Source: Ruania zhangjianzhongii
GTDB lineage: Bacteria; Actinomycetota; Actinomycetes; Actinomycetales; Beutenbergiaceae
Length of the DNA stretch: 64,000 nt
Direction of reading: 5' to 3'
NCBI RefSeq assembly: GCF_008000995.1
Contig: NZ_CP042828.1
Location: 930,001-994,000, forward strand
The notes under the pieces were generated by a model, which saw nothing but the letters and a program-made list of their open reading frames with translations, ran no database searches and was not told where the DNA came from. This document shows, one piece after another, positions 8,109 through 16,375 of the stretch. The translations under genes and the position numbers were made by a program. How positions within the stretch are numbered: position 1 is the stretch's first letter; each line of letters begins with the position of its first letter.

Positions 8109-9317
8109 ATGCCGTCGTTCGCCTTCGAGTCCGGCTATCTCGTTCCCGCCTCGATCGGGCAGCCGAGCACAAGTCCGCTGAGCCCCGATGTCCGCAAGGC
8201 GCTGCGCGACTATCTCCTGGACGTGATCGAGGCCGATCTGTTCCCGATCGAGTGGAGCGGTGAGGACGATCCGGTGCTGACCGCGATGGACGTCGCCGGT
8301 CAGGTGGTCACCGCTGTGGTCACCGACCGGCTGGACGGCGACCGGCTGCTGGCCGCGCTCTCGCGGGCCGGGGAGGCGACGTCGACGCCCTGGCTGACCA
8401 TCGCCGGGCGCTACCCCAGCGGAGTGGCCGGCTTCCGGCGGGACTGGAACGCGTTCCGCGAGTCCCGCCCACCTGGCGCGAAGCCCGGGCCGCAGCTGTA
8501 CGTGGTGGCCGGGGAGGTGTCCCGGGAGGTGCTCGAAGCCACCCGGGTGCTGCACGGCGTGCAGGTGTTCGCCGTGGATGCGCGGGAGTCGGTGACCGGA
8601 CAACAGCTCCTGGACGTCACCGCGGTGCAGCCGGCCACGGTCCGGGTGCTCGACGGTGCCGTGGTGCACGAGATCGAACCCGCGATCACCGCGGCGAGCC
8701 CGAGGGCAGACGAGGCCCTCTCGGCACCGACCCCGGCTGCAGACCAGGCCCTCTCGGCACCGACCCCGGTGGCGGCGCTGGAGGAGACGGTCAGCGCCGC
8801 GGCACCGCCTCCGGTCGCGCGTACGGCGGAGGAGCCGCCCGAGCTGCAGGGTGCCGAAAGTCGGCCGGTGCCGGATCAGTCCCCGGGGGAAGCCAGCGTG
8901 CCCACTCCGGAGACCGCCACCCATCCCACTGTGGCACCGGACCTGGATGCGGCCGCGCCCGCGCAGCAAGGATCGTTCCCGGAGCGCGCCCGCGCCGCTG
9001 AGCCGGACCCGGAGCCAGTATCCGTGGACCCGCAGCTGCGCGCCGTGGCCCGGTTGGTCGGCGCTCCGATGCCGATCGAGCTGCGGCACGCCGGGCAGGT
9101 GCAGCACGCCGTGCTCACCGCCGAGGGCGCGTTGCAGGTAGGAGAGGCGACTGTGGCCACTATCGAGCGAGCCACCGAGATCCTCGGCGGTGAACCCAGC
9201 CACGCGTGGACCTCCTGGCATGTGGCCGGGTTCCCGATGTCCGAAGCCCGTGCCGAGGCGACTCGTGCCGTCGCCCCGGTGCGCGCCTCGGGCCGGCGCC
9301 GCCACCGGAACCGCTGA
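8109..9317 (+). CDS. hypothetical protein with a C-terminal modified-DNA-reader (RAMA)-like domain
   Basis: A 402-aa cytoplasmic protein in three parts. An alpha/beta N-terminal domain spans roughly residues 1-190. A Pro/Ala/Glu-rich low-complexity linker spans about 195-310 and includes a duplicated ALSAPTP unit. The C-terminal domain, about 310-380, has the pattern QHAVLTAEGALQVG then ATEILGG then AWTSWHV. This resembles the RAMA/restriction-system modified-DNA-reader fold, which is associated with restriction and methyltransferase systems. No nuclease or methyltransferase is next to it, so it is an orphan here. The start has GAGAGG nine bases upstream, inside a small inverted repeat. Family assignment is from memory of the motif pattern. 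Confidence 0.55.
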   Translation: MPSFAFESGYLVPASIGQPSTSPLSPDVRKALRDYLLDVIEADLFPIEWSGEDDPVLTAMDVAGQVVTAVVTDRLDGDRLLAALSRAGEATSTPWLTIAGRYPSGVAGFRRDWNAFRESRPPGAKPGPQLYVVAGEVSREVLEATRVLHGVQVFAVDARESVTGQQLLDVTAVQPATVRVLDGAVVHEIEPAITAASPRADEALSAPTPAADQALSAPTPVAALEETVSAAAPPPVARTAEEPPELQGAESRPVPDQSPGEASVPTPETATHPTVAPDLDAAAPAQQGSFPERARAAEPDPEPVSVDPQLRAVARLVGAPMPIELRHAGQVQHAVLTAEGALQVGEATVATIERATEILGGEPSHAWTSWHVAGFPMSEARAEATRAVAPVRASGRRRHRNR

Positions 9318-9333
9318 GCAGGACCCGCCGCGC

Positions 9334-10035
9334 TCAGAGCAACGGCAGGTTCGCACCCAGGTCCGGGACGCCGTCGCTGAGGTACTCCGGGCGCACCGCG
9401 CCCCGGGCGACCGCTTCGTCCCAGCCGATCCGGCCGGAGGCAGCCAGGATCCATGCCTCCTCGTCGTCGACGATCAGGCGATAGCCGGCCCGGTCGGCCA
9501 CGATCTGTACCAGGGCCTCGGCCACCAGGTGCCGGGCGCCGGTGTCCACCGGTACCGGGTCGACCAGCACCGGGGCCAGGTCATAGGTGTGCACCACCAG
9601 TTCGAGCAGCCGGGTGAGCAGGAAGTCAGCGGTGCTGATCACGCCGCGACTGGTGCGCACCATCGCCTTCGGCCCGGCCGCGACCAGCTCGTCCAGCCGC
9701 TCCAGCGCGCGGTCGGCCACCTCGTCCACTGCGTCGAAGACGTCGCGGCCGAGTCCGGCGGAGTAGTCCAGCACCCGGTCGGAGATCCGTTCGGCATCCT
9801 CGGCACAGGCGGCCAGGTAGCCGGCGAACGTGAGCGGTTCCGGGTCCTGCGCCACCAGCTCGCACCGGCTGATCAGATCGAGGCTCAGACCGAGGTGCGC
9901 CACCAGGTCGCGGACGCTCCAGCCGGGCAGCGAGCTCGGCTCGTCCAGGACCGTATCGGCGGTGTCCTCGAGCCGGGTGCGGAGCAGGTCCCACTGGTCG
10001 CGGAGCTCGTCGGCGATCTGCGCTGGGGAGGTCAT
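9334..10035 (-). CDS. maleylpyruvate isomerase N-terminal/DinB-like domain protein
   Basis: A 233-aa protein with the helical-bundle signature of the TIGR03083/mycothiol-dependent maleylpyruvate isomerase group. The motif LPGWSVRDLVAHLG supplies a first conserved His and LLELVVHTYDLA the second. Family members bind a metal with three histidines and several use mycothiol, the actinobacterial thiol; the function here is unknown. The gene is convergent with the RAMA-like gene (16 bp between stops) and divergent from the Gfo/Idh/MocA gene. The start at 10035 gives a normal family N-terminus. Confidence 0.75.
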   Translation of the reverse strand: MTSPAQIADELRDQWDLLRTRLEDTADTVLDEPSSLPGWSVRDLVAHLGLSLDLISRCELVAQDPEPLTFAGYLAACAEDAERISDRVLDYSAGLGRDVFDAVDEVADRALERLDELVAAGPKAMVRTSRGVISTADFLLTRLLELVVHTYDLAPVLVDPVPVDTGARHLVAEALVQIVADRAGYRLIVDDEEAWILAASGRIGWDEAVARGAVRPEYLSDGVPDLGANLPLL

Positions 10036-10131
10036 CTGCCCATCATGGCCCAACCGGTACGCCGGCGGTGCGCGGACAGTGTGGCCCGGTCCGATAGCCT
10101 CCAACAGTCGACCGAGGAGAGGCGGGACGCC

Positions 10132-11127
10132 GTGACACTGCGCTGGGGACTGATCGGACCGGGACGGATCGCGGCCAAGGTGGCGGCCGACTTCCCGCAG
10201 GTGACCAATGGCCGGCTGGAGGCCGTGGCTTCCCGCAGCCGGGAGCGGGCCGAGGCGTTCGCCACTGAGCACGCCGCTCTGGCCGGCCATCCGGTGCGCG
10301 CTCTCGAGGGGTACGACGCGCTCTTTGCTGACCCGGAGATCGACGCGGTCTACATCGCCACCCCGCACAGCGACCATGCCCGGCAGGCGATCGCCGCCAT
10401 CGAGGCCGGCAAAGCGGTCCTGGTGGAGAAGTCCTTCGCCGCTACGCTCGACGGCGCCCGGAGCATCACCGAGGCAGCTCACGCTCACCAGGTGTTCGTG
10501 ATGGAAGCGATGTGGACCCGCTTCCAGCCGGCGGTCCAGCGGGCCAAGGCATTGATTGCCGACGGCGCGATCGGGCAGGTCCGTGCCGTTGCGGCTGATC
10601 TGGGGGTGCGTCGCGAGTTCGACGCCGAGGACCGGATGTTCGCCCGCGAGCTGGGCGGGGGCGCGCTGCTGGACCTCGGGGTGTATGTGGTCTCGTTCGC
10701 CCAGCACATCCTCGGCGCGCCGGACCGGGTGCATGCCACCGGATCCCTGCTGCCGGAGACCGGGGTGGATGCCGAGGCCGGGATCCTGCTCGGCTACGCC
10801 GATGGCCGCAGCGCCACTCTGCAGATCTCGTTCCGGCTTCCGCTTCCGGGCAACGCGCGGATCTATGGCACCGAGGGCTGGATCGACATCCCGCCCCGGT
10901 TCCACCACCCGGACCGGGTGGTGCTGCACCGCTCCGGTCAGGAACCGGTGACCGAGGAGCTGCCGCCACCGGGTGCCGGGTACGCGCTGGAGTTCATCGA
11001 GGTGGGGGAGTGCCTGCAGGCGGGGCGGCAGGAGAGCGCCACGATGCCGCTTGCGGACACTCTGGTGGTGCAGGCGGTGCTGCAGCAGGCCGCCGACCAG
11101 CTGGGCGTCGCCCTCGAGGACCGCTGA
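10132..11127 (+). CDS. Gfo/Idh/MocA family oxidoreductase
   Basis: A 331-aa NAD(P)-dependent dehydrogenase. The Rossmann nucleotide-binding motif is at the N-terminus (GLIGPGRIAAKVA). The family motif VLVEKSFAAT (EKP-like, with Lys) follows at about residue 95, and the C-terminal domain has GGGALLDLGVYVVSF. Relatives act on dihydrodiols, myo-inositol or other sugars. GTG 10132 is preceded by GGAGAGGCGG at suitable spacing. The gene stands alone, divergent from the DinB-like gene, and a dispersed 51-bp element begins 14 bp after its stop. The substrate is unknown. Confidence 0.85.
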   Translation: MTLRWGLIGPGRIAAKVAADFPQVTNGRLEAVASRSRERAEAFATEHAALAGHPVRALEGYDALFADPEIDAVYIATPHSDHARQAIAAIEAGKAVLVEKSFAATLDGARSITEAAHAHQVFVMEAMWTRFQPAVQRAKALIADGAIGQVRAVAADLGVRREFDAEDRMFARELGGGALLDLGVYVVSFAQHILGAPDRVHATGSLLPETGVDAEAGILLGYADGRSATLQISFRLPLPGNARIYGTEGWIDIPPRFHHPDRVVLHRSGQEPVTEELPPPGAGYALEFIEVGECLQAGRQESATMPLADTLVVQAVLQQAADQLGVALEDR

Positions 11128-11140
11128 CCCCGCCCCGGGT

Positions 11141-11191
11141 TGAATCCATTCACTCGTCACTCCCTGCGCCGACTCGTGCTCGCGGGTATCG
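11141..11191 (+). repeat. dispersed 3'-end element, copy 1
   Basis: TGAATCCATTCACTCG at 11141 is followed exactly 42 bp later by CGGGTATCG. The same spacing is found at 41031 and 54260. The copy lies between the convergent Gfo/Idh/MocA and metX genes. The left end is a TGAAT/ATTCA palindrome. Confidence 0.65.
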
Positions 11192-11218
11192 ACTCCGCAG
11201 CAGCGGTGACGAGCGCGC

Positions 11219-11295
11219 GCCGACAGGGTGTGCGCCGGCAGGGTGCACGCCGGCAGGGTGTGCGCGCCGGCAGGGTGCGGCCGGGCAGGGCGCGC
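11219..11295. repeat. 15-bp intergenic tandem repeat
   Basis: Five imperfect units of the type GCCGGCAGGGTGTGC lie between convergent genes, directly after the dispersed element. This looks like a simple-sequence expansion. No promoter or gene is seen in it. Confidence 0.7.
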
Positions 11296-11318
11296 GGGGA
11301 GCCGGCGCTCAGCCGAGC

Positions 11319-12536
11319 TCAGCTGCGGGCGGCGGCGAGGAACTCGGTGAGGATCGCCCCCACCTGATCGTTCTCGATCAGGAAACCATCGTGACCATGA
11401 TCGGAACGGAGCTCTCGATACACGCCGCGACTGACGCCGTCGGCAATCCTGCGCGACTGCGACGGCGGGAAGAGCCGGTCGGTATCCACGGCCAGGGCTA
11501 GGGTGCGGGCACTGATCGAGGCGAGCGCTTCCTCCACGCCGCCGCGGTCCCGGCCCAGGTCGTGGGTGAGCATCGACTCGGTGAGCGCCACGTAGGAGTT
11601 CGCGTCGAACCGGCGGGACAGCTTGTCCGCGTGGTGGTCCAGGTAGGACTGCACGGCGAACCGGCCACCGCCACCGAGCGGGTTCTCCCCACCCTGCGGG
11701 ATCCGCCCGAACCGCTCGTCCAGCTCGTGCGCACTGCGATAGGTGGTGTGCGCGATCTGCCGGGCGATGCCCAGGCCCACATGCGGACCGTCGCCGTCGG
11801 CAGCGTCGTAGTAGTCCCCACCGCGGAACTGCGGGTCGGCCCGGATCGCGCCGAGCTGAGCGTGTGCCCAGGCGATCTGGTCAGCGGAGGTCTGCGCGGC
11901 GGTGGCGATCGCGGCGATCGCGGCCACCCGCTCCGGGGCGGTCACCGCCCACTCCAGCACTCGGTGCCCACCCATCGAGGCACCGATCACCAGCTGCCAC
12001 GCACCCACGCCCAAATGGTCGGCGAGCTCCAGCTCAGCGGCCACCTGGTCCCGCACCGTGACGTACGGGAACCTGCTGCCCCACGGGGTGCCGTTCGGGG
12101 CGGGGGAGGACGGACCGGTGCTGCCCTGACAGCCGCCGAGCACGTTCGGGGCGACCACGAAGTACCGATCGGTGTCCAGCGGCAGGCCCGGGCCCACCAG
12201 ACTGGACCACCAGCCCGCGGAGGCGTGCCCCTCCTCGGCGTCACCGACGACGTGGCTGTCCCCGGTGAGGGCGTGCAGGATCAGGATCGCGTTGTCCCCC
12301 GTGGGGCTCAGCTCACCCCACGTCTCGTAGGCGAGGGTGACGTTCGGCAGCTGGCCGCCGGCCTCGAGCGGCAGCGGGCCGAGGTCGACGAACTGCCGGT
12401 TGCCGACCGGGAGATCCTCCCGCCAGGCCCCGCTCGCGGGGATCGGCTTGGTGGGAGTGTGCCGCCGCCGGGCAGGCCGGGTCGGCCGGACGATGCGTCC
12501 GGCCGACCTGATCTGGCGACTTGTCACGGGGTACAC
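11319..12536 (-). CDS. metX: homoserine O-acetyltransferase
   Basis: A 405-aa alpha/beta-hydrolase-fold acyltransferase that makes O-acetyl-L-homoserine in methionine synthesis. Family motifs are LTGDSHVVG, the long insertion around GPGLPLDTDRYFVV and NVLGGCQGSTGP, the nucleophile GASMGG, and the catalytic end region SDHGHDGFLIE. The GTG start at 12536 has AGGAG eight bases upstream. It lies 17 bp downstream of metY on the same strand, so the two very likely form an operon. They act in succession: acetylation here, then sulfur addition by MetY. Confidence 0.95.
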   Translation of the reverse strand: MYPVTSRQIRSAGRIVRPTRPARRRHTPTKPIPASGAWREDLPVGNRQFVDLGPLPLEAGGQLPNVTLAYETWGELSPTGDNAILILHALTGDSHVVGDAEEGHASAGWWSSLVGPGLPLDTDRYFVVAPNVLGGCQGSTGPSSPAPNGTPWGSRFPYVTVRDQVAAELELADHLGVGAWQLVIGASMGGHRVLEWAVTAPERVAAIAAIATAAQTSADQIAWAHAQLGAIRADPQFRGGDYYDAADGDGPHVGLGIARQIAHTTYRSAHELDERFGRIPQGGENPLGGGGRFAVQSYLDHHADKLSRRFDANSYVALTESMLTHDLGRDRGGVEEALASISARTLALAVDTDRLFPPSQSRRIADGVSRGVYRELRSDHGHDGFLIENDQVGAILTEFLAAARS

Positions 12537-12553
12537 GGTAGTTGCTCCTGGGC

Positions 12554-13906
12554 TCAGGCGCCGACTGTCGACCCGGCGGCGTCCTGCGCCGACGTGGCTG
12601 CAGCGGCGGCGAAGCCGGTCTCCAGGTCGGCGAGGATGTCGTCGATGTGCTCCAGTCCCACGGAAAGGCGCACCAGACCGGGGGTGACGGCGCTCGCGGC
12701 CTGCTCCTCCGGGGTGAGCTGGGAATGGGTGGTCGACGCCGGGTGGATTACCAGCGAGCGGACGTCACCGATGTTGGCGACCAGGGAGTGCAGCTCCAGG
12801 CCGTCCACGAACGCCTTGCCCGCCTCGAGGCCGCCGGCGATCTCGAAGGCGAGTACGGCACCGGGGCCAGCCGGCGTGTACTTCTGTGCCAGCTGGAAGT
12901 ACGGGCTGGACGGCAGGCCGGCGTAGTTCACCTTGACGACGTCGGAGCGAGCCTCGAGCCACTCGGCCACCTTCTTCGCGTTCTCCACGTGCCGCTCCAT
13001 CCGCAGCGAGAGAGTCTCCAGCCCCTGCAGCAGCAGGAAGGAGTTGAACGGCGAGGCCGCCGGGCCGAGGTCGCGCAGCAGCTGCACCCGAGCCTTGAGG
13101 ATGAAGGACAGGTTCACCCCGAAGGCGCCGCCCTCGCCCAGGTCGCGGGCGTAGACCAGCCCGTGGTAGCTCGGGTCCGGCTGGTTGTAGTTCGGGAACT
13201 TCTCCGGGTAATCGGCGTAGTTGAACGAACCGGCGTCCACGATCGCACCACCGATGGAGGTGCCGTGCCCGCCCAGATACTTGGTGGTGGAGTGGACCAC
13301 CACGTCCGCGCCGTGCTCCAGGGGCCGCACCAGGTACGGGGTGGCCACTGTGTTGTCCACGATCAGGGGTACACCGATCTCATGCGCGACGGCGGAGACC
13401 GCCTCGATGTCCAGCACGTCACCCTTGGGATTGGGGATGGTCTCGCCGAAGAACAGCTTGGTGTTCTCCTGTGCGGCCGCGCGCCAGGAGGCAGCATCAT
13501 CCGGGTTCTCCACGAAGCTCACCGAGAGTCCGAGCTTGGGCAGGGTGTAGTGCAGCAGGTTGTAGGTGCCGCCGTACAGCGACGGGCTGGCGACCACGTG
13601 GTCACCGGCCTCGGCGACGTTCAGGATCGCGAGGGTCTCCGCGGCCTGGCCAGAGGCCACCACGAGTGCACCCACGCCGCCTTCGAGCGAGGCAAGCCGG
13701 TCCTCGACGACGCCGTTGGTGGGGTTGTTCAGTCGGGTGTAGATCGGGCCCAGTTCGGCGAGGGCGAACCGCTTGCCCGCCTCGTCCGTGTTCTTGAACA
13801 CGAAGGAGGTGGTCTGGTGGATCGGCACGGCGCGCGAGCCGGTGTCGGCGTCCGGGGCCTGGCCGGCGTGGATCTGTCGGGTATCGAAGTGCCAGGTGTT
13901 GCTCAT
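12554..13906 (-). CDS. metY: O-acetylhomoserine sulfhydrylase (PLP-dependent)
   Basis: A 450-aa Cys/Met-metabolism PLP enzyme. The N-terminus [13 protein letters not shown] with [10 protein letters not shown] and YTRLNNPT is typical of O-acetylhomoserine sulfhydrylases. The PLP lysine lies in [11 protein letters not shown]. The longer chain and N-terminal sequence favour MetY over cystathionine gamma-synthase. It would combine O-acetylhomoserine from MetX with sulfide to give homocysteine. ATG 13906 follows GAAGAGAG and gives the usual family N-terminus. In-frame codons upstream run through a hairpin-rich leader and were not counted as coding. Confidence 0.92.
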   Translation of the reverse strand: MSNTWHFDTRQIHAGQAPDADTGSRAVPIHQTTSFVFKNTDEAGKRFALAELGPIYTRLNNPTNGVVEDRLASLEGGVGALVVASGQAAETLAILNVAEAGDHVVASPSLYGGTYNLLHYTLPKLGLSVSFVENPDDAASWRAAAQENTKLFFGETIPNPKGDVLDIEAVSAVAHEIGVPLIVDNTVATPYLVRPLEHGADVVVHSTTKYLGGHGTSIGGAIVDAGSFNYADYPEKFPNYNQPDPSYHGLVYARDLGEGGAFGVNLSFILKARVQLLRDLGPAASPFNSFLLLQGLETLSLRMERHVENAKKVAEWLEARSDVVKVNYAGLPSSPYFQLAQKYTPAGPGAVLAFEIAGGLEAGKAFVDGLELHSLVANIGDVRSLVIHPASTTHSQLTPEEQAASAVTPGLVRLSVGLEHIDDILADLETGFAAAAATSAQDAAGSTVGA

Positions 13907-13958
13907 CACGGTCTCTCTTCTAGGGGTAGACCGGGATAGCTGGCTCGACCTGCGTCGA

Positions 13959-13986
13959 ACCGACCATCCCGGCGGGGGTGGTCGGT
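13959..13986 (-). promoter_or_regulatory. hairpin in the metY leader
   Basis: ACCGACCA and TGGTCGGT form a perfect 8-bp stem around a 12-nt GC-rich loop. It lies about 55-80 nt upstream of the metY start, so it would be in the 5' leader if the promoter is further out. It could be an attenuator element or an operator; no sequence-specific family was recognised. Confidence 0.4.
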
Positions 13987-14285
13987 GCACGTTGGTCGCA
14001 CCGGCGCGGGCTCCCGAGTGGAGACTCATCGCGCGGAGGGCATGCCGAACGTGCGCTTCAGCGACACATTCGGCAGAACATGTGCTTCACAGTACGGGCG
14101 AGCCCGGGTTCTGGATAGATCGTCTCGCAGTGTGGACCGGGCGCGGGAAACCGGCCCGGCCGGGGAACATCGGGCACTTTCCGCCCGCCGAATCGCCAGT
14201 GGTAGGTGTGCGATCAGCACCCTGCACTCCTGACCGCTCGACGAGAGGGGTGGACGCCCGTGCGGTGTTTCGGAGGTGTCGAGAA

Positions 14286-14311
14286 CCCTTGACAAATATT
14301 CTTGTCAAGGG
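14286..14311 (+). promoter_or_regulatory. palindromic operator overlapping the promoter of the ArsR-type operon
   Basis: CCCTTGACAA and TTGTCAAGGG are perfect 10-bp arms around a 6-bp AT spacer. The left arm contains TTGACA (14290-14295), a consensus -35. A -10 position at 14312-14317 would place transcription start at the ATG 14324. Binding of the adjacent regulator here would block its own promoter. Confidence 0.75.
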
Positions 14312-14323
14312 TTTCATCGACAC

Positions 14324-14950
14324 ATGCAAGACATGCAGATCGTGACCGACCCCAAGGCAGCCGCGCTGTTGCTGGACCCGGTGCGGCGGCAGTTGCTCGC
14401 CGCGGCCGGGGAGCCGGCGTCCGCTGCGCAGCTCGCCCAGCGGGTGGGGCTGAGCCGGCAGAAGGTGAACTATCACGTGCGGGCCCTGGAGGAGCGCGGG
14501 TTGTTGCAGCAGGTGGAGGAACGCCGCTGGGGCGGGATCACCGAACGGCTGCTAGTGGCCACCGCGATCTCCTATGTGGTCTCCCCGGAGGCGCTCGGCG
14601 AAGTGCGAGCGGACCCGCGCAAGGTCACCGACCGTCTCTCGGCCCAGTACCTCGTTGCGCTCGCGACCCGCGCGGTGCGGGAGGTCGGTGAGCTCCTGCG
14701 GCGCGCCGGAGCGGAGGGGCAGCAGGTCGCCACGCTCTCGGTCGACTCCGTGGTGCGGTTTCGATCCGCCGGTGAACGGGCCCAGTTCGCCGATGACCTC
14801 GGAGCTGCCGTGCGCTCGCTGGTCGCGCGCTACCACGCGGCCGACGCGGCTGATGGGCGCGAGCACCGACTCGTGATCGCGGTCCATCCGATCCCGGCCG
14901 ATTCCCAGTCCGACACACCTGTTGCAGTCAGAGGTAAGGAGCAGTCATGA
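14324..14950 (+). CDS. ArsR-type helix-turn-helix transcriptional regulator
   Basis: A 208-aa regulator. The N-terminal winged helix has LLLDPVRRQLL, ASAAQLAQRVGLSRQKVNYH and LEERGLLQQV, as in ArsR/HTH_20 proteins. About 100 C-terminal residues form a separate sensor-like domain. ATG 14324 was preferred because it fits a leaderless transcript from TTGACA at 14290 and gives a natural N-terminus; upstream in-frame codons lie inside the operator palindrome. Its stop overlaps the next gene by ATGA. Regulators paired with an SRPBCC protein are common in actinobacteria, and autoregulation through the upstream palindrome is likely. The inducer is unknown. Confidence 0.8.
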   Translation: MQDMQIVTDPKAAALLLDPVRRQLLAAAGEPASAAQLAQRVGLSRQKVNYHVRALEERGLLQQVEERRWGGITERLLVATAISYVVSPEALGEVRADPRKVTDRLSAQYLVALATRAVREVGELLRRAGAEGQQVATLSVDSVVRFRSAGERAQFADDLGAAVRSLVARYHAADAADGREHRLVIAVHPIPADSQSDTPVAVRGKEQS

Positions 14951-15405
14951 ACGAGCAAGACGCCCACACGAATGCACGCGGCATCGATCTGGAGATCGAG
15001 GTACCGGGCACTCCGGAACAGGTCTGGGAGGCCATCGCCACCGGTGCAGGGGTGTCCGCCTGGATGCACCCGACCCAGATCGAGGAGCACGCCGGAGGTA
15101 GCTACTCCTTCGACATGCAGCTCGGCGCGGGCAGCAACGATACCGGGCGCGTCGCGGACTATGACCGCCCGCACCGGTTCGCCACTGACGGCGTCGTGTG
15201 GCAACCACAAGGGGATGCTCCCCCGGCCACGCTGGCAACCGAGTGGTTCATCGAGGCCCGCGATGGCGGCAGCTGCACCGTGCGGATGGTGATGAGTGGG
15301 TTCGGCACCGGCGATGTCTGGGACGAGGAGATCGACGGCATGACCGCCGGGATGGGACAGGCGCTGCAGGCGCTGCGCAGCTACCTGCAGGCGGCTGTGC
15401 GATGA
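14947..15405 (+). CDS. SRPBCC (AHSA1-type) family protein
   Basis: A 152-aa START/Bet v1-like fold protein. Recognisable features are the N-terminal strand DLEIEVPGTPEQVWEAIATG followed by WMHP, the central GGSYSF, and a C-terminal helix (GMGQALQALRSYLQ). Such proteins hold a hydrophobic ligand in a deep cavity or act as Hsp90-activator homologues. It overlaps the regulator gene by four bases (ATGA) and ends in another ATGA at 15402-15405 that opens a 21-codon reading frame. Co-transcription with its regulator is therefore very likely. Confidence 0.82.
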   Translation: MNEQDAHTNARGIDLEIEVPGTPEQVWEAIATGAGVSAWMHPTQIEEHAGGSYSFDMQLGAGSNDTGRVADYDRPHRFATDGVVWQPQGDAPPATLATEWFIEARDGGSCTVRMVMSGFGTGDVWDEEIDGMTAGMGQALQALRSYLQAAVR

Positions 15406-15467
15406 GCGGTCAGACCGCCGCGGCGGTACAGAACCCGAAGAGTGCGAACGAAGGAGAGGCGAGCTGA
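15402..15467 (+). CDS. possible 21-aa bridging micro-ORF
   Basis: A 21-codon frame starts in the ATGA overlap with the SRPBCC stop and ends in a TGATG overlap with the SDR start (MSGQTAAAV...EGEAS). Both junctions allow termination-reinitiation. However, the SDR start also has its own GAAGGAGAG site, so the frame could be accidental. No function can be assigned. Confidence 0.3.
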   Translation: MSGQTAAAVQNPKSANEGEAS

Positions 15468-16273
15468 TGCTGCTCGAGGACAAGGTGGCCGTGGTGTACG
15501 GAGCGGGCGGGGCTGTCGGGAGCGCAGTCGCACAGGTGCTGGCGCGAGAGGGGGCTGAGGTGTTCCTCGCCGGCCGGACGAGAGTCAAGCTGGATCGGGC
15601 TGCCGAGGCGGTGGAGGCCTCGGGGCGACGTCGTGCTCAGGTTGCGACCGTCGATGCCCTGGACGAGGACGACGTCGGCCGACACCTGGACTCTGTGCTG
15701 AATGTTGCCGGCCGGGTCGACATCAGCGTCAACGCCGTCGGCTTCGATAACGGTGAGCAGGGCATCCCGCTCACCGACCTGACTGCCGATGACTACTGCA
15801 GACCGATCGCCGAGTACACGCGTACCCACTTTGTCACCGCCAAGGCGGCCGGCAGGCAGATGGTGGCGCAGCGCAGGGGCGTGATCATCGCCCTGTCCAA
15901 TCCGATGGCCAAGGCGCCTGCGGCATTGTCCGGGTGCTTCGGCCAGTACGCGGCTGCGGTAGAGGGCCTGGCTACCCAGCTGGCGGCTGAGCTCGGACCG
16001 GACGGCGTCCGGTCCCTCTGCCTGCGGCCCACCGGGATGCCCGCCTCGGCCCTGGAGCACGACAGTGCACCGGGGCGGATGTGGCGTAGGGCGGCAGAGC
16101 GATTCGGTATTGGCATCGACGAGCTGCTCGAGACGATCGGCGGCGGCACGTTGAGCGGTGAGCCGGTCAGCACCGGCGATGTCGCCGAGGCCGCGGCATT
16201 CGTAGCCTCCGACCGCGCCAAGGGTCTGACCGGCACGGTTATCAACGTCACCGGTGGCGCGGTCGCTGACTGA
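15467..16273 (+). CDS. SDR family oxidoreductase, atypical active site
   Basis: A 268-aa Rossmann protein with an N-terminal GAGGAVGSAVA glycine motif in place of TGxxxGxG, and a C-terminal GTVINVTGGA typical of short-chain dehydrogenases. The usual YxxxK is not intact: the aligned segment is FGQYAAAVEGLATQLAAELG, where Val replaces Lys. Ser is present upstream (IALSNP). It may belong to a divergent SDR group, or it may not be a conventional dehydrogenase. GAAGGAGAG lies before the ATG. It closes the three-gene operon and is followed by a strong terminator. Confidence 0.78.
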   Translation: MLLEDKVAVVYGAGGAVGSAVAQVLAREGAEVFLAGRTRVKLDRAAEAVEASGRRRAQVATVDALDEDDVGRHLDSVLNVAGRVDISVNAVGFDNGEQGIPLTDLTADDYCRPIAEYTRTHFVTAKAAGRQMVAQRRGVIIALSNPMAKAPAALSGCFGQYAAAVEGLATQLAAELGPDGVRSLCLRPTGMPASALEHDSAPGRMWRRAAERFGIGIDELLETIGGGTLSGEPVSTGDVAEAAAFVASDRAKGLTGTVINVTGGAVAD

Positions 16274-16290
16274 GGGGCTCGGCCCGCGAT

Positions 16291-16336
16291 GCCAGTGGTG
16301 CAGGGTGGTCGGCGACCAGCACCCTGCACCACTGGC
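16291..16336 (+). terminator. strong hairpin terminator after the SDR gene
   Basis: GCCAGTGGTGCAGGGT (16291-16306) pairs perfectly with ACCCTGCACCACTGGC (16321-16336): a 16-bp stem, with a second GGTC/GACC pairing inside the loop. There is no U-tract, as is common in high-G+C actinobacteria. Confidence 0.75.
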
Positions 16337-16375
16337 GTCTCACGGGGTGGCGGAGGCGCAGGCCTGAGTCGCCTC

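Larger units (their letters stand above)
13907..14323. other. 417-bp intergenic region between metY and the ArsR-type operon
   Basis: No gene is supported here. On the metY side it holds a strong hairpin (13959-13986) in a G+C-rich leader. On the other side it ends in a 26-bp palindrome with a promoter for the regulator gene. I looked for a SAM riboswitch-like conserved core in the metY leader and did not recognise one. Confidence 0.6.

Noticed and set aside
12542-13939. Plus-strand frame of 465 codons opposite metY
   Set aside because: metY is certain on the other strand; the antisense product has no family features.
13919-14029. In-frame N-terminal extension of metY from 14029
   Set aside because: The extra residues are Arg/Pro rich, run through a hairpin and are not part of the family. 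The start at 13906 has a ribosome-binding site and the normal N-terminus.
13907-14100. SAM riboswitch upstream of metY
   Set aside because: A strong hairpin exists, but I could not match the conserved core of any SAM riboswitch class. A covariance search would decide.
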